Source: Rhodoflexus caldus (lineage in GTDB: Bacteria; Bacteroidota; Bacteroidia; Cytophagales; Thermoflexibacteraceae). From it: a stretch of DNA of 64,000 bases. Below are positions 45,260-54,095 of this stretch, one piece after another; position 1 is the stretch's first letter; every line of letters begins with the position of its first letter. A model generated the notes under the pieces. It had not been told where the DNA came from, made no database searches, and was given only the letters and a program-made list of their open reading frames with translations. The position numbers and the translations under genes are program-made. The stretch lies in contig NZ_JAJPRF010000019.1 of NCBI RefSeq assembly GCF_021206925.1, positions 1 to 64,000 on the forward strand. The letters run 5' to 3'.

Positions 45260-46879
45260 ATGGCGCGTCTGCTGGTCTTCCTTTCTCTGCTGCTTTTCAG
45301 TGCCGACCTTTGGGCGCAGGCACAGGTACATATTGTCTTTTTTCGCGATAAGCGCAATTCTCCTTTCAGTTTAAACAGGCCGCAGGAATTTCTTACGCAG
45401 CGGGCGATTGAACGAAGGCAGCGGCAGAATATACCGCTTACCGGTCGCGACTTGCCTGTTAGCCCTGCTTATTTAGACTCTATTCGCAAGACAGGCGCTC
45501 GCGTGCTGTATCCCACTCGCTGGTTCAACGGAGCAATTATCAGTGCTACCGCTGCCCAAATGACAGCCGTCAATCGGTTGAGTGTGGTGCAAAGCAATGC
45601 AGGGCAACGCCTGAGCAGGATAGAAGAACAACAGCAAGGAAGCGAACTGCCCGACTTCATTCGCACGGCACGTACAGAGGCAACGGAGAACTTTAACTAC
45701 GGGCTATCCGACAGGCAGGTAAGCATGTTAGGCGTAGATGCCATGCACCGCGCCGGATTCAGAGGCGAAGAAATGCACATTGCCGTGTTAGACTGTGGTT
45801 TTCAGGGGTTTAACTCGGCGTTGCCTTTTCGCAGCATGACCGTACTGGGCACTTTCAACTTTGTAGACGGCACAACCAACGTTATTAACTCCTGTACCCA
45901 CGGCACACGCGTACTCTCTGCACTGGCAGCTTTTCAGGAGGGTTCGTTGATAGGAACTGCCCCGCGCGCTGCTTACTACCTTTTTCAAACAGAAGATAAC
46001 GCCACGGAAACTCGCGCCGAGGAGGCTTGGTGGCTGGCAGCCGCCGAACGCGCCGACAGCTTGGGCGTAGATGTCATTTCTACCTCCGTAGGCTACTATG
46101 CATTTGACGACCCCGCACAGAACTACACCATCAACGATTTGAACGGGCGCACGGCACTCATTACACGCGCAGCCAATGCAGCGGCTTCTGTGGGGATGCT
46201 GGTTATCAAAAGTGCAGGCAATCAGGGCAACAGGGCTTGGGGACGCGTTACCTTCCCCGGTGATGCCGACTCTGTGCTGACGGTTGGTTCGGTCAATACA
46301 AACGGCGTTTATTCCTCTTTCAGTTCGCGCGGCCCTACCGCCGATGGCAGGGTTAAGCCCGATGTAGCGGCCATAGGAGAGGGCACTATCGTCAGTTTAC
46401 CTTCCGGCACTATCACGGGTGATGTGGGCACATCTTTTTCTACGCCGTTGGTAGCAGGGCTGGCAGCAGGTTTTTGGCAGGCTAACCGTCGCCTGACCAA
46501 TATGCAGGTCATTGACTTTATCCGCCGTTCGGGTACTCGTGCCCGCAACCCGAACGATTCCATCGGCTATGGTATCCCCAACTTTGAACGGATGCAATTG
46601 CTGGTAACTTCTTTGCCCGGTCAGGTGGTCAAGTCGGCAGCGATTGTTGTTTATCCCAACCCCTCAAATGGCGAAATCAGGGTTTCGTTTCCTGAATCAC
46701 TGCACGGCAAACCTGTTACGCTGCTGCTAACCGATACATCCGGCAGGCAATATATGGAAACAACCACTACGGCAGCAAAAGAACCGACCGTGCTTCGCCT
46801 GTCAATCGCCAAAGGATTTTACTTGCTGCAAATCGTCAGTTCGGAGGGTAGGAGGGTAGCATCAGTCGTCTTTGATTGA
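45260..46879 (+). CDS. S8 family subtilisin-like serine peptidase with type IX secretion sorting domain
   Basis: This 539-residue secreted protease has a signal peptide (MARLLVFLSLLLFSADLWAQ; start at the ATG at 45260). The catalytic Asp is in IAVLDCGFQG, the His in CTHGTRVLS, the oxyanion Asn in SAGNQGN, and the Ser in GTSFSTPLVAGLAA. Residues about 460-539 form a T9SS type A C-terminal domain (VYPNPSNGEIRVSF, then GFYLLQI), which directs export across the outer membrane and cell-surface attachment. That implies a functional type IX secretion system in this organism. Confidence 0.95.
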   Translation: MARLLVFLSLLLFSADLWAQAQVHIVFFRDKRNSPFSLNRPQEFLTQRAIERRQRQNIPLTGRDLPVSPAYLDSIRKTGARVLYPTRWFNGAIISATAAQMTAVNRLSVVQSNAGQRLSRIEEQQQGSELPDFIRTARTEATENFNYGLSDRQVSMLGVDAMHRAGFRGEEMHIAVLDCGFQGFNSALPFRSMTVLGTFNFVDGTTNVINSCTHGTRVLSALAAFQEGSLIGTAPRAAYYLFQTEDNATETRAEEAWWLAAAERADSLGVDVISTSVGYYAFDDPAQNYTINDLNGRTALITRAANAAASVGMLVIKSAGNQGNRAWGRVTFPGDADSVLTVGSVNTNGVYSSFSSRGPTADGRVKPDVAAIGEGTIVSLPSGTITGDVGTSFSTPLVAGLAAGFWQANRRLTNMQVIDFIRRSGTRARNPNDSIGYGIPNFERMQLLVTSLPGQVVKSAAIVVYPNPSNGEIRVSFPESLHGKPVTLLLTDTSGRQYMETTTTAAKEPTVLRLSIAKGFYLLQIVSSEGRRVASVVFD

Positions 46880-46924
46880 CGGCATAAATTATTATTTTGC
46901 CGCTCACGCATAATTTGTTTTACC

Positions 46925-47656
46925 ATGTCTGTAATTCGTTTGCTGATTGCTGAAGATGATGAGGTGGCAGCTAAAAACCTTTACTTCACTCTGGAAGACA
47001 TGGGGTATGCTGTTGCGGGTCATACAACGCTTGGCGAAGAGTTATTGCGCATGGCCAAAGTGGCACAGGTTGATTTGGCTATTTTGGACATTGACCTGCC
47101 CGGGCAACTGGATGGTATAGAAACAGCCGCTGCACTGCAAAAACTGAATATCCCTTACATTTTTCTGACTGCACAGTCCGACACGGAAACACTGCATCGG
47201 GCAAAGCTTACGCAACCCGCTGCTTATTTGGTGAAGCCCTTTGACGAAGCAACGCTGCGCTCAACCATTGAACTGGCAGTATATCAACATGCCGTTAAAT
47301 CGGGGCAGCCGCTCCCTGCACAAATTCGCACGCGGTATGCTGCGCAGGACTGCATTTTTGTGAAAGCACGCACTCGTCTGGAAAAAGTGCGTGTTGGCGA
47401 TGTGTTATGGGTAGAAGCCAGTGATATTTATGCGGAGCTGCATACCCGCGCAGGCAAATTTGTTGTCAATTATCCGTTAAAGGTAATTGAAGAAAAATTT
47501 CCGGAAGATTTGTTTTTCCGCGTGCACCGTTCGTTCCTCATCAACCTGCAAAGTATTGACGCACTGGAAGATAACGAATTGATTATCAACGGGCAGCGCA
47601 TCCCCATAGGAAAGACCTACCGCTCCAAATTGATGGAAAAACTGGAAATCATGTAA
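46925..47656 (+). CDS. LytTR family response regulator
   Basis: This 243-residue regulator has a receiver domain (about 1-120) with Asp10-Asp11, the phosphoacceptor Asp55 in LAILDIDLPG, Thr in FLTAQSD and Lys in YLVKPFD. Residues about 145-240 form a LytTR DNA-binding domain (IFVKARTRLEKVRVGDVLWVEASDIYAEL compressed; then FFRVHRSFLINLQSID). No histidine kinase gene is adjacent, so it is an orphan in this window. Targets cannot be predicted. Confidence 0.94.
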   Translation: MSVIRLLIAEDDEVAAKNLYFTLEDMGYAVAGHTTLGEELLRMAKVAQVDLAILDIDLPGQLDGIETAAALQKLNIPYIFLTAQSDTETLHRAKLTQPAAYLVKPFDEATLRSTIELAVYQHAVKSGQPLPAQIRTRYAAQDCIFVKARTRLEKVRVGDVLWVEASDIYAELHTRAGKFVVNYPLKVIEEKFPEDLFFRVHRSFLINLQSIDALEDNELIINGQRIPIGKTYRSKLMEKLEIM

Positions 47657-47711
47657 GCAATCAGGTAAAGTTCACAGTATTTTCGCTTTTCATTGCAAAG
47701 ATTTGTACTCC

Positions 47712-47747
47712 AACCTGACTCGGCTGACTCTAAGACCTGTCATGTTT
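47712..47747. repeat. degenerate copy of the AAACCTGNCAGGTTT repeat
   Basis: AACCTGAC at the left and CTAAGACCTGTCATGTTT at the right match the two halves of the copy at 24207-24239, with a diverged middle of similar length. The right half differs from that copy at two of 18 positions. Confidence 0.55.
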
Positions 47748-47834
47748 AACCATCCGTTTTTCGCGGCAAACGTGATGCAAGCACGCAGGTTGTTGCAGAT
47801 AATGCGATTTTTTTACTGATTTTTTAATCCGAAA

Positions 47835-48320
47835 TCAAATCAGGATGGACATCAGAATTTCGTTGGCATAGCGGTTTTCCGTTTCCAAAAAAGCAAACTC
47901 CCGCAAAATACCTTCCTGACGAAAGCCGACCTTTTCATACAAATTTTTTGCGGCATCATTGCCCACGGTAACGCTAAGTTCTATGCGGCGAAACCCTTTT
48001 GAACGGGCATACCCGATAATTTCCTGCAACATGGCGGTGCCGTAGCCTCTCCCCGACAGGTCAGGGTCTATGGCAACCCCGCCCAGATACACCACATGTG
48101 CCGTGCGGTAGGTGTAGGGTATCAGTTTGCACATGCCCGCAGGAATGCCGTCAGCCGTTTTGTACTGCCATAAAACTCCTTTGGCAAGCAAGTCTGCATA
48201 GATGGGGCGAAACTCATCGGGTGGCATGGCAGCATACAGCAGCCAGATGTTATTCTTGGGGTGCATGTATAACCGATAGAAAAAATCAAAGTCGTTGGCA
48301 GTGGCAGCAATTAAAGGCAT
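47835..48320 (-). CDS. GNAT family N-acetyltransferase
   Basis: This 161-residue acetyl-CoA-dependent acetyltransferase has the acetyl-CoA-binding motif DPDLSGRGYGTAMLQEI (R/Q-x-x-G-x-G/A as RGYGTA), followed by RRIELSVTVGNDAAKNLYEKVGFRQEG, the typical GNAT C-terminal part. I start at the ATG at 48320; a TTG 11 codons upstream also keeps the frame. The substrate is unknown; it resembles RimI/YjgM-like enzymes. Trigger factor lies upstream, separated by a terminator. Confidence 0.9.
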   Translation of the reverse strand: MPLIAATANDFDFFYRLYMHPKNNIWLLYAAMPPDEFRPIYADLLAKGVLWQYKTADGIPAGMCKLIPYTYRTAHVVYLGGVAIDPDLSGRGYGTAMLQEIIGYARSKGFRRIELSVTVGNDAAKNLYEKVGFRQEGILREFAFLETENRYANEILMSILI

Positions 48321-48381
48321 GGGTGGCAAGAACTTTTGAAACAATCTCTGCAAAAATACCCATTACCGACTCAGATAAAAA

Positions 48382-48421
48382 GCAAAAAGCAGTTGAGCAT
48401 AGGCGCACAACTGCTTTTTGC
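48382..48421 (-). terminator. tig: Rho-independent terminator for trigger factor
   Basis: GCAAAAAGCAGTTG (48382-48395) and CAACTGCTTTTTGC (48408-48421) form a 14-bp stem. On the minus strand it is followed by TTTTTATC. It starts 16 bp past the tig stop. Confidence 0.85.
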
Positions 48422-48437
48422 AAGGGATATTATCGGA

Positions 48438-49790
48438 CTACTGGATAGTAATGTCGTCCATGTAAGCATCAAATACTTTGTGCAGCAAGGTCAGGCGGAA
48501 ATAATCATCTACCTTTTGGCGATTTTCTTGGTCTTGCAACATGCGCATAGCAAGCATATTTTCCATACCCACCATGTTGTAGTAGCCCATGCGTACAATT
48601 TGCATGAAATTGATATCGCTCAGGCGTGCTACGATGTCCTGCATATCTACCTTAATATTTTTTGCATTGGCCAATTCTGAAACTAACATTTCAAAGCGCA
48701 TAGTATCGCGGTAGCCGTCGTATGATTCGGCAATCTGCGCTTCGCTCAGGTTAGGGTTATTGGCAGCCAGCCAACGCTTCATGAACGAATCGGGCAGGTC
48801 AAAATTATGTGCTTCCAGCAGTTGTGTCTGGAATTGATTCAGCATCTGGTCTTTTTGAGCGATTTCCGCTTCGCGGGTTTTAATGTTGCGCAGTTGTTGG
48901 CGGAAATCTTCTTCGCTTTGTACTTTGCCCGGCCCGAAAATCGTGTCAAAAAGTTCCTGATTCAACTCAGGCAGTTGTTTCACGGAGATATTACCGATGG
49001 TCATCACAAATTCGCCGCTGATATTTTTGACCATGTCTTCGCCCATTCCGAAAAATTCGCTCACCTGTGCATCAGACGGGAACAGGGTGCGGAGGTCAAA
49101 AGTAACAGTGTCGTTTTTCTTCTTACCCAAGAAAAGAGACTTGTGCTCACCGATTTGCCCGATGGATACTACACCGTAGCCTTTCGCATCGGCAGTAAAC
49201 AGGTCGCGCAGTTCATCAGGGTTATTGTAGCTTGGCACTTTCACAGCCTCGCCATTAGCCGTAACTATGAAGCCATAGACTGTAACATCCGGTTGGTCAG
49301 CTACTTCTTCCTGCTCCTGATAGTTGGCGTTCATATTGCGCAGATTTTCAATGGTTTCATCAATTTGCGCATCGGTAACTTCAGCCGCAGGCTTAGATAT
49401 AACAATATTCTTACCGACTGAAAGCGTAATTTCCGGCTTCAGGCCGATATCGTAAGAGAACTCAAAATCGGTTTGATTTTCCCAGTCGTAGTTGCCGTTT
49501 TGAGTAGTTTCGCTCATCATTGGGCCGCCCAGAATCTGAATGTTATTATCTTTCAGATAGTTTTCCAGCGCATCCGTAGAGGTTGCGGAAACTTCCGAAA
49601 CTTTGATGGACTTGCCATACATTTTGCGAATCATTCCTGCCGGAACTTTACCGGGGCGGAAACCTTTAATTTGCGCCGTGCGCGCGTACTCCTTTATTTT
49701 TTTTTCAATCCTGTCTTGGTAATCTGCCTGATTGAGTGTAATTTTAATGGAGGCAGTCAGGGAGTCGGTTTTTTCTAATGTGATTTCCAA
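48438..49790 (-). CDS. tig: trigger factor
   Basis: This 450-residue ribosome-associated chaperone has the N-terminal ribosome-binding domain with KGFRPGKVPAGMIRKMYG (about 43-60), the trigger factor signature. A PPIase-like domain follows (about 150-245, from the ADQPDVTVYGF region), then the C-terminal arm domain. In Bacteroidota the PPIase domain is often divergent, as here. The tRNA-Leu(UAG) lies 73 bp upstream on the same strand and may share its promoter. It folds nascent chains at the ribosome exit. Confidence 0.93.
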   Translation of the reverse strand: MEITLEKTDSLTASIKITLNQADYQDRIEKKIKEYARTAQIKGFRPGKVPAGMIRKMYGKSIKVSEVSATSTDALENYLKDNNIQILGGPMMSETTQNGNYDWENQTDFEFSYDIGLKPEITLSVGKNIVISKPAAEVTDAQIDETIENLRNMNANYQEQEEVADQPDVTVYGFIVTANGEAVKVPSYNNPDELRDLFTADAKGYGVVSIGQIGEHKSLFLGKKKNDTVTFDLRTLFPSDAQVSEFFGMGEDMVKNISGEFVMTIGNISVKQLPELNQELFDTIFGPGKVQSEEDFRQQLRNIKTREAEIAQKDQMLNQFQTQLLEAHNFDLPDSFMKRWLAANNPNLSEAQIAESYDGYRDTMRFEMLVSELANAKNIKVDMQDIVARLSDINFMQIVRMGYYNMVGMENMLAMRMLQDQENRQKVDDYFRLTLLHKVFDAYMDDITIQ

Positions 49791-49863
49791 GGCTCTAAAT
49801 AAATTAAGCTAACAAAGAGGTGGTAATAAGGTCGGCAAAAACCAACACATTCAGACTATTGAG

Positions 49864-49945
<82 letters not shown>

Positions 49946-49957
49946 TCAAAAGTTCGG

Positions 49958-49987
49958 CAAAAGTAATTCACTTCTCTGAAAACTCAA
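49958..49987 (-). promoter_or_regulatory. Promoter of tRNA-Leu(UAG), probably also of tig
   Basis: On the minus strand TTG (49985-49987), exactly 19 bp, then TACTTTTG (49958-49965) fits the Bacteroidota consensus and is identical in both boxes and spacing to the tRNA-Val promoter. It ends 12 bp upstream of the tRNA. Confidence 0.85.
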
Positions 49988-50027
49988 CTTTCTTTGTAAT
50001 TTTTTCTTAGTGCACGCATCTTTGAGT

Positions 50028-52493
50028 ATGAAAGATAATCCCAATTCGCCTGCTCCAAATACATTACCGGCAACTGTTATGGATGTGCCGGAGGTTCATC
50101 AAAAACCCGTTATCCAAGATATAACAGCAGCCGTACCTGCCGATAAGCAATTGGAGGAAGAACGCAAGGAGATTTTACGTCGCTACCGTCAGGTGCTTCG
50201 CAAAGTCAGTCCGGTTTTAAAGAACCCGAAGGAGGATTTGAAGCGCATCAAAGCAGCTTTTGAAATGGCCGAAGAGGCGCACCGAAGCGAGCGGCGCAAG
50301 TCCGGGGAGCCCTACATCTACCATCCGCTGGAAGTAGCACGCATTGTAGTAGAGGAAATGGGATTGGGCGCCACTTCTGTTATCTGTGCCTTCTTGCACG
50401 ATGTGGTGGAAGATACGGATATTACCATAGAGGATATTCGCCGCAAGTTTGGCGATAAAGAAGCGCACATTATAGACGGGCTGACAAAAATTAAAGATAC
50501 TACGCTGGATGCGACCACTACCGAGCAGATAGAAAACTTCCGCAAAGTATTGCTCAATTTGTCGGAAGACATTCGCGTGGTGCTGATTAAAATAGCCGAC
50601 CGCTTGCATAACATGCGCACGCTGGACGGTATGAGGCGCGACAAACAACTCCGCACTATTTCGGAAACACAACTGATTTATGCGCCATTGGCACATCGGT
50701 TGGGTTTGTATGAAATTAAAAGTGAGCTCGAGGATTTGTGTTTGAAATACAAATCGCCGGAGATTTACAACGAAATTGTCTATAAAATTAAAAAGACACA
50801 GCCCGAGCGCGACAAATTTGTAAAGGATTTTATTAAGCCAATAGATGCAAAACTTAAAGAACGCGGTTTTAAGTTTACCATTAAAAGCCGTGTAAAAGCT
50901 GTTTCTTCCATTTACAATAAGATGGAGAAGCAGAAGATACGCTTTGAAGATGTTTTTGACCTTTTTGCCATTCGGATTATTTTGGATTCACCGCCGGACA
51001 AAGAAAAAGAAGACTGTTGGGTTGCTTTTTCTATTGTAACCGATTTTTACCAATCCAATCCTTCACGCATGCGCAATTGGATTGACCACCCGCGCAGTAA
51101 CGGCTATGAGTCGCTGCACATTACCGTTATGAGCCACACAGGCCAGTGGGTAGAAGTGCAGATTCGCAGCAAGCGAATGGATGAAGTGGCCGAAAAAGGT
51201 CTGGCCGCCCACTGGAAGTACAAAGAAAAAAATCCCGATAAAGGGGCTAAGCCACCCGTCAATACGATGGAAAGTTGGCTGAACCGTATCCGCGAAACGC
51301 TGGAAAACCGCGACTTGGATGCGCTGGAAATGATGGGCGAAATACATAAAGAACTGCACGAAGAAGAAATTTATGTATTTACGCCCAAAGGCCATATGAA
51401 AATATTGCGCAACGGCTCTACCGTACTCGACTTTGCCTTTATGATTCATACCGACCTTGGGCTGCATTGCCTCGGGGCGAAGGTAAACGGCAAGCTCGTA
51501 CCTATGGGGTATCAGTTAAAAAATGGTGAAAAAGTTGAGATTATTAAAAGTAGCTTGCCCAACGTAACGACGGACTGGCTGAAATTAGCCAATAACAAGC
51601 GAACACAAAGTAAAATCAGCCAGTTTCTGAATGGTAAGCGCAGTTCTTATGCCGAAAGGGGACGCGAAATAATCAAACGGAAAATAGAGCAATTGCACAT
51701 TGCCGTTCCCCAAACGGAGGAGTTCCGTCTGAAACTTGCCAAAAAGTTCAATCAGAACTCCATTATTGAGTTTGAAGAAAAGTTAGGCAAAGACGAGTTG
51801 CCGCATACTCAGTTAAAAGAGGTCATTAGGGGGTTGGTAAACGAACTGAAAAACACTGGGAAGCCCGCACCTCTCCCGACTGAAAAATCTGTTAAAAATC
51901 TCAAACCCAATACGGCCAAACTGCAAATCGGCGGACACACGGGCGAGATTGTATATACGCTTGCCAAATGCTGCTCCCCCGTGAAGGGCGATGAAGTTAT
52001 CGGTTATATGACCGTCAGCCGTCGCCTGATGGTGCATCGGGTAGATTGTATCAATGCCATCAATCAAATGGCAAAAGATAACAGCCGAGTTATTCCGCTG
52101 GAATGGATTGACGATGATAAAGCAACGAACCATCGCGAGGCTTCAGCCAAAACTCCTGCACGGATAGAAGCTGTAGAAGGGGCAGCTCCTCCCACACCGG
52201 AAGAATTACCGGCCGTAGAAGCAATACCCGCGCCTCCGCCTCCGCCTGCACCTATGTACTATGAGGTGGCACTGAACATGTACGGATTTGACAGGGATGG
52301 TATCGTAAACGAAGTTACGCAAGTTATCCATGCACATAAAGTAAGTATGCGCTCCATTACGATGGGTGAAACAAATGGACTGTTTGAAGGGCAGATAGTG
52401 GTGCGTGTACAGAGTATAGACCAACTCGATAGCCTGATGAAAGACCTTAAAAAAACAGAAGGTATTAAGGGCGTAGAGCGCAGCGTTTTGTAA
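50028..52493 (+). CDS. RelA/SpoT family bifunctional (p)ppGpp synthetase/hydrolase
   Basis: This 821-residue stringent-response enzyme sets (p)ppGpp levels. The hydrolase domain has YHPLEVARI, FLHDVVEDT (HD motif intact) and IKIADRLHNMRTL, so hydrolase activity is expected. The synthetase domain has VFDLFAIRIILDS and GYESLHITVMSHTGQWVEVQIRS. TGS (about 405-465), a Cys-containing zinc-finger-like region (AKCCSPVKGDEVIGYMT) and a C-terminal ACT domain follow. A Pro-rich linker (PAPPPPPAP) precedes the ACT domain. I start at the ATG at 50028; a GTG six codons upstream is possible. The phosphodiesterase gene begins 3 bp after its stop. Confidence 0.96.
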   Translation: MKDNPNSPAPNTLPATVMDVPEVHQKPVIQDITAAVPADKQLEEERKEILRRYRQVLRKVSPVLKNPKEDLKRIKAAFEMAEEAHRSERRKSGEPYIYHPLEVARIVVEEMGLGATSVICAFLHDVVEDTDITIEDIRRKFGDKEAHIIDGLTKIKDTTLDATTTEQIENFRKVLLNLSEDIRVVLIKIADRLHNMRTLDGMRRDKQLRTISETQLIYAPLAHRLGLYEIKSELEDLCLKYKSPEIYNEIVYKIKKTQPERDKFVKDFIKPIDAKLKERGFKFTIKSRVKAVSSIYNKMEKQKIRFEDVFDLFAIRIILDSPPDKEKEDCWVAFSIVTDFYQSNPSRMRNWIDHPRSNGYESLHITVMSHTGQWVEVQIRSKRMDEVAEKGLAAHWKYKEKNPDKGAKPPVNTMESWLNRIRETLENRDLDALEMMGEIHKELHEEEIYVFTPKGHMKILRNGSTVLDFAFMIHTDLGLHCLGAKVNGKLVPMGYQLKNGEKVEIIKSSLPNVTTDWLKLANNKRTQSKISQFLNGKRSSYAERGREIIKRKIEQLHIAVPQTEEFRLKLAKKFNQNSIIEFEEKLGKDELPHTQLKEVIRGLVNELKNTGKPAPLPTEKSVKNLKPNTAKLQIGGHTGEIVYTLAKCCSPVKGDEVIGYMTVSRRLMVHRVDCINAINQMAKDNSRVIPLEWIDDDKATNHREASAKTPARIEAVEGAAPPTPEELPAVEAIPAPPPPPAPMYYEVALNMYGFDRDGIVNEVTQVIHAHKVSMRSITMGETNGLFEGQIVVRVQSIDQLDSLMKDLKKTEGIKGVERSVL

Positions 52494-52496
52494 AGC

Positions 52497-53882
52497 ATGA
52501 AAAAGACAGTTGTAATTAATGTGGTGGGTCTTTGCGGCGCACTGATAGGCGAGCATACGCCGTTTTTAAAACAATGGATAGCCAAAGGGCAGGCAATGCC
52601 TGTTGAAAATATGCTGCCTGCCGTAACCTGCTCGGTGCAAACTACCTATCTTACCGGTAAATGGCCATCTGAACACGGCATCGTAGGCAACGGCTGGTAT
52701 GACCGAACCGAGTGTGAGGTAAAATTCTGGAAACAATCCAACAAGTTGGTGCAGGCACCCAAGGTATGGGATGAAGCACGCTTCCATGACCCCAATTTTA
52801 CGGTTTGTAATATGTTTTGGTGGTACAATATGTACAGTACTGCCGACTACAGCGTTACGCCGCGTCCCCAATATTGGGCAGATGGCCGCAAAACACCCGA
52901 TTGCTATTCCCATCCCGCCGATTTGCGCGATAAATTGCAGGAGCGACTTGGCATCTTCCCTCTGTTCGATTTCTGGGGGCCTCGTACCTCCATTCGCTCC
53001 TCGCGCTGGATTGCCGAGGCAAGTAAATTGGTAGATGAATGGCACAACCCGACGCTTACACTGATTTACCTGCCCCACTTAGACTATAACTTTCAAAGGT
53101 TTGGCACGCAGCATCCAACCATTCCCGAAGATTTGCGACAAATAGATGCGCTGTGTGCCGATTTGATACAATTCTACGAACAGCGCGGGGCAGAAGTGCT
53201 GTTGCTTTCAGAGTATGGCATTACCGACGTATCGCGCCCTATCCATTTAAACCGCTTGTTCCGGCAAAAAGGTTGGTTGCAAGTACGCCGCGAACATGAT
53301 GCAACCGAGTTGCTCGATGCAGGTGCAAGTCGGGTTTTTGCTGTGGCAGACCATCAGTTGGCACATATTTACATCAACGACCCAACGCTTTTGCCGCAGG
53401 TAAAGAGTTTGTTGCAGCAAACCGAAGGTGTAGAACTTGTATTAGATGAGCAAGGAAAAAAAGCGCACCACCTAACCCACGAGCGCGCCGGTGATTTGGT
53501 AGCTGTTGCCGATGCAAAAAGTTGGTTCACTTATTACTATTGGTTAGATGACCGCCATGCCCCCGATTTTGCCCGTATAGTAGATATCCACAAAAAGCCG
53601 GGCTACGACCCTGTCGAGATGTTTACCGACCCCAAAAAGCCCTTGATGCCGTTACGGGTAGGATGGAAGCTATTGAAAAAGAAGCTTGGTTTTCGTATGC
53701 TGATGGATGTTATCCCGTTAGATGCCTCGCTCATAGGCGGCTCGCACGGGCGCATAACAGACCGACCGGAAGATAAGCCTTTATTGGCAGCCCGTTATGT
53801 TGCTTGTTTGCCTAATCAGGCAATTTGTGCGCCTACCGAGGTGTATCATGTCATTATGCGCCTGTTGAACAGGCAGACATAA
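52497..53882 (+). CDS. alkaline phosphatase superfamily phosphodiesterase (EboF-like)
   Basis: This 461-residue protein belongs to the type I phosphodiesterase/nucleotide pyrophosphatase group. The nucleophile Thr lies in LPAVTCSVQTTYLTGKWPSEHG (about 40-61) and metal ligands in LIYLPHLDYNFQR, LLSEYGI and GSHGR. It has no signal peptide. The start KKTVVINVVGL and blocks such as FWKQSNKLVQAPKVWDEA and GFPLFDFWGPRTSI-like FPLFDFWGPRTSI match what I recall of EboF, the phosphodiesterase of ebo gene clusters. It is coupled to the RelA/SpoT gene (3 bp), an unusual place if it works with ebo enzymes. The superfamily is secure; the ebo link is an inference. Confidence 0.85.
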   Translation: MKKTVVINVVGLCGALIGEHTPFLKQWIAKGQAMPVENMLPAVTCSVQTTYLTGKWPSEHGIVGNGWYDRTECEVKFWKQSNKLVQAPKVWDEARFHDPNFTVCNMFWWYNMYSTADYSVTPRPQYWADGRKTPDCYSHPADLRDKLQERLGIFPLFDFWGPRTSIRSSRWIAEASKLVDEWHNPTLTLIYLPHLDYNFQRFGTQHPTIPEDLRQIDALCADLIQFYEQRGAEVLLLSEYGITDVSRPIHLNRLFRQKGWLQVRREHDATELLDAGASRVFAVADHQLAHIYINDPTLLPQVKSLLQQTEGVELVLDEQGKKAHHLTHERAGDLVAVADAKSWFTYYYWLDDRHAPDFARIVDIHKKPGYDPVEMFTDPKKPLMPLRVGWKLLKKKLGFRMLMDVIPLDASLIGGSHGRITDRPEDKPLLAARYVACLPNQAICAPTEVYHVIMRLLNRQT

Positions 53883-54017
53883 GCAGGCAACCAAATTTTA
53901 CGCATCGCATGGGAGCATTTCGGAATACGGGTTGGGAATTTACAAAATCAGCGAAAGACCGTAACATTCGCCTGAAATCCGTATTCAACAGAAAGCCGCT
54001 GTATATGACCCGTATAA

Positions 54018-54055
54018 AAATAAAAACGGCGCAGGGGGAATATCCTTGCGCCGGT
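54018..54055 (-). terminator. Rho-independent terminator for the TPR gene
   Basis: The arms CGGCGCAGGG (from 54027) and CCTTGCGCCG (to 54053) form a GC-rich stem with a short AT loop. On the minus strand it ends in TTTTTATTTTTATACG. It is placed past the 3' end of the 54096-55454 gene. Confidence 0.8.
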
Positions 54056-54095
54056 GTTTGTTTTCAGGAAAGTCTATCAAAAGCGGTTGAAAAGT

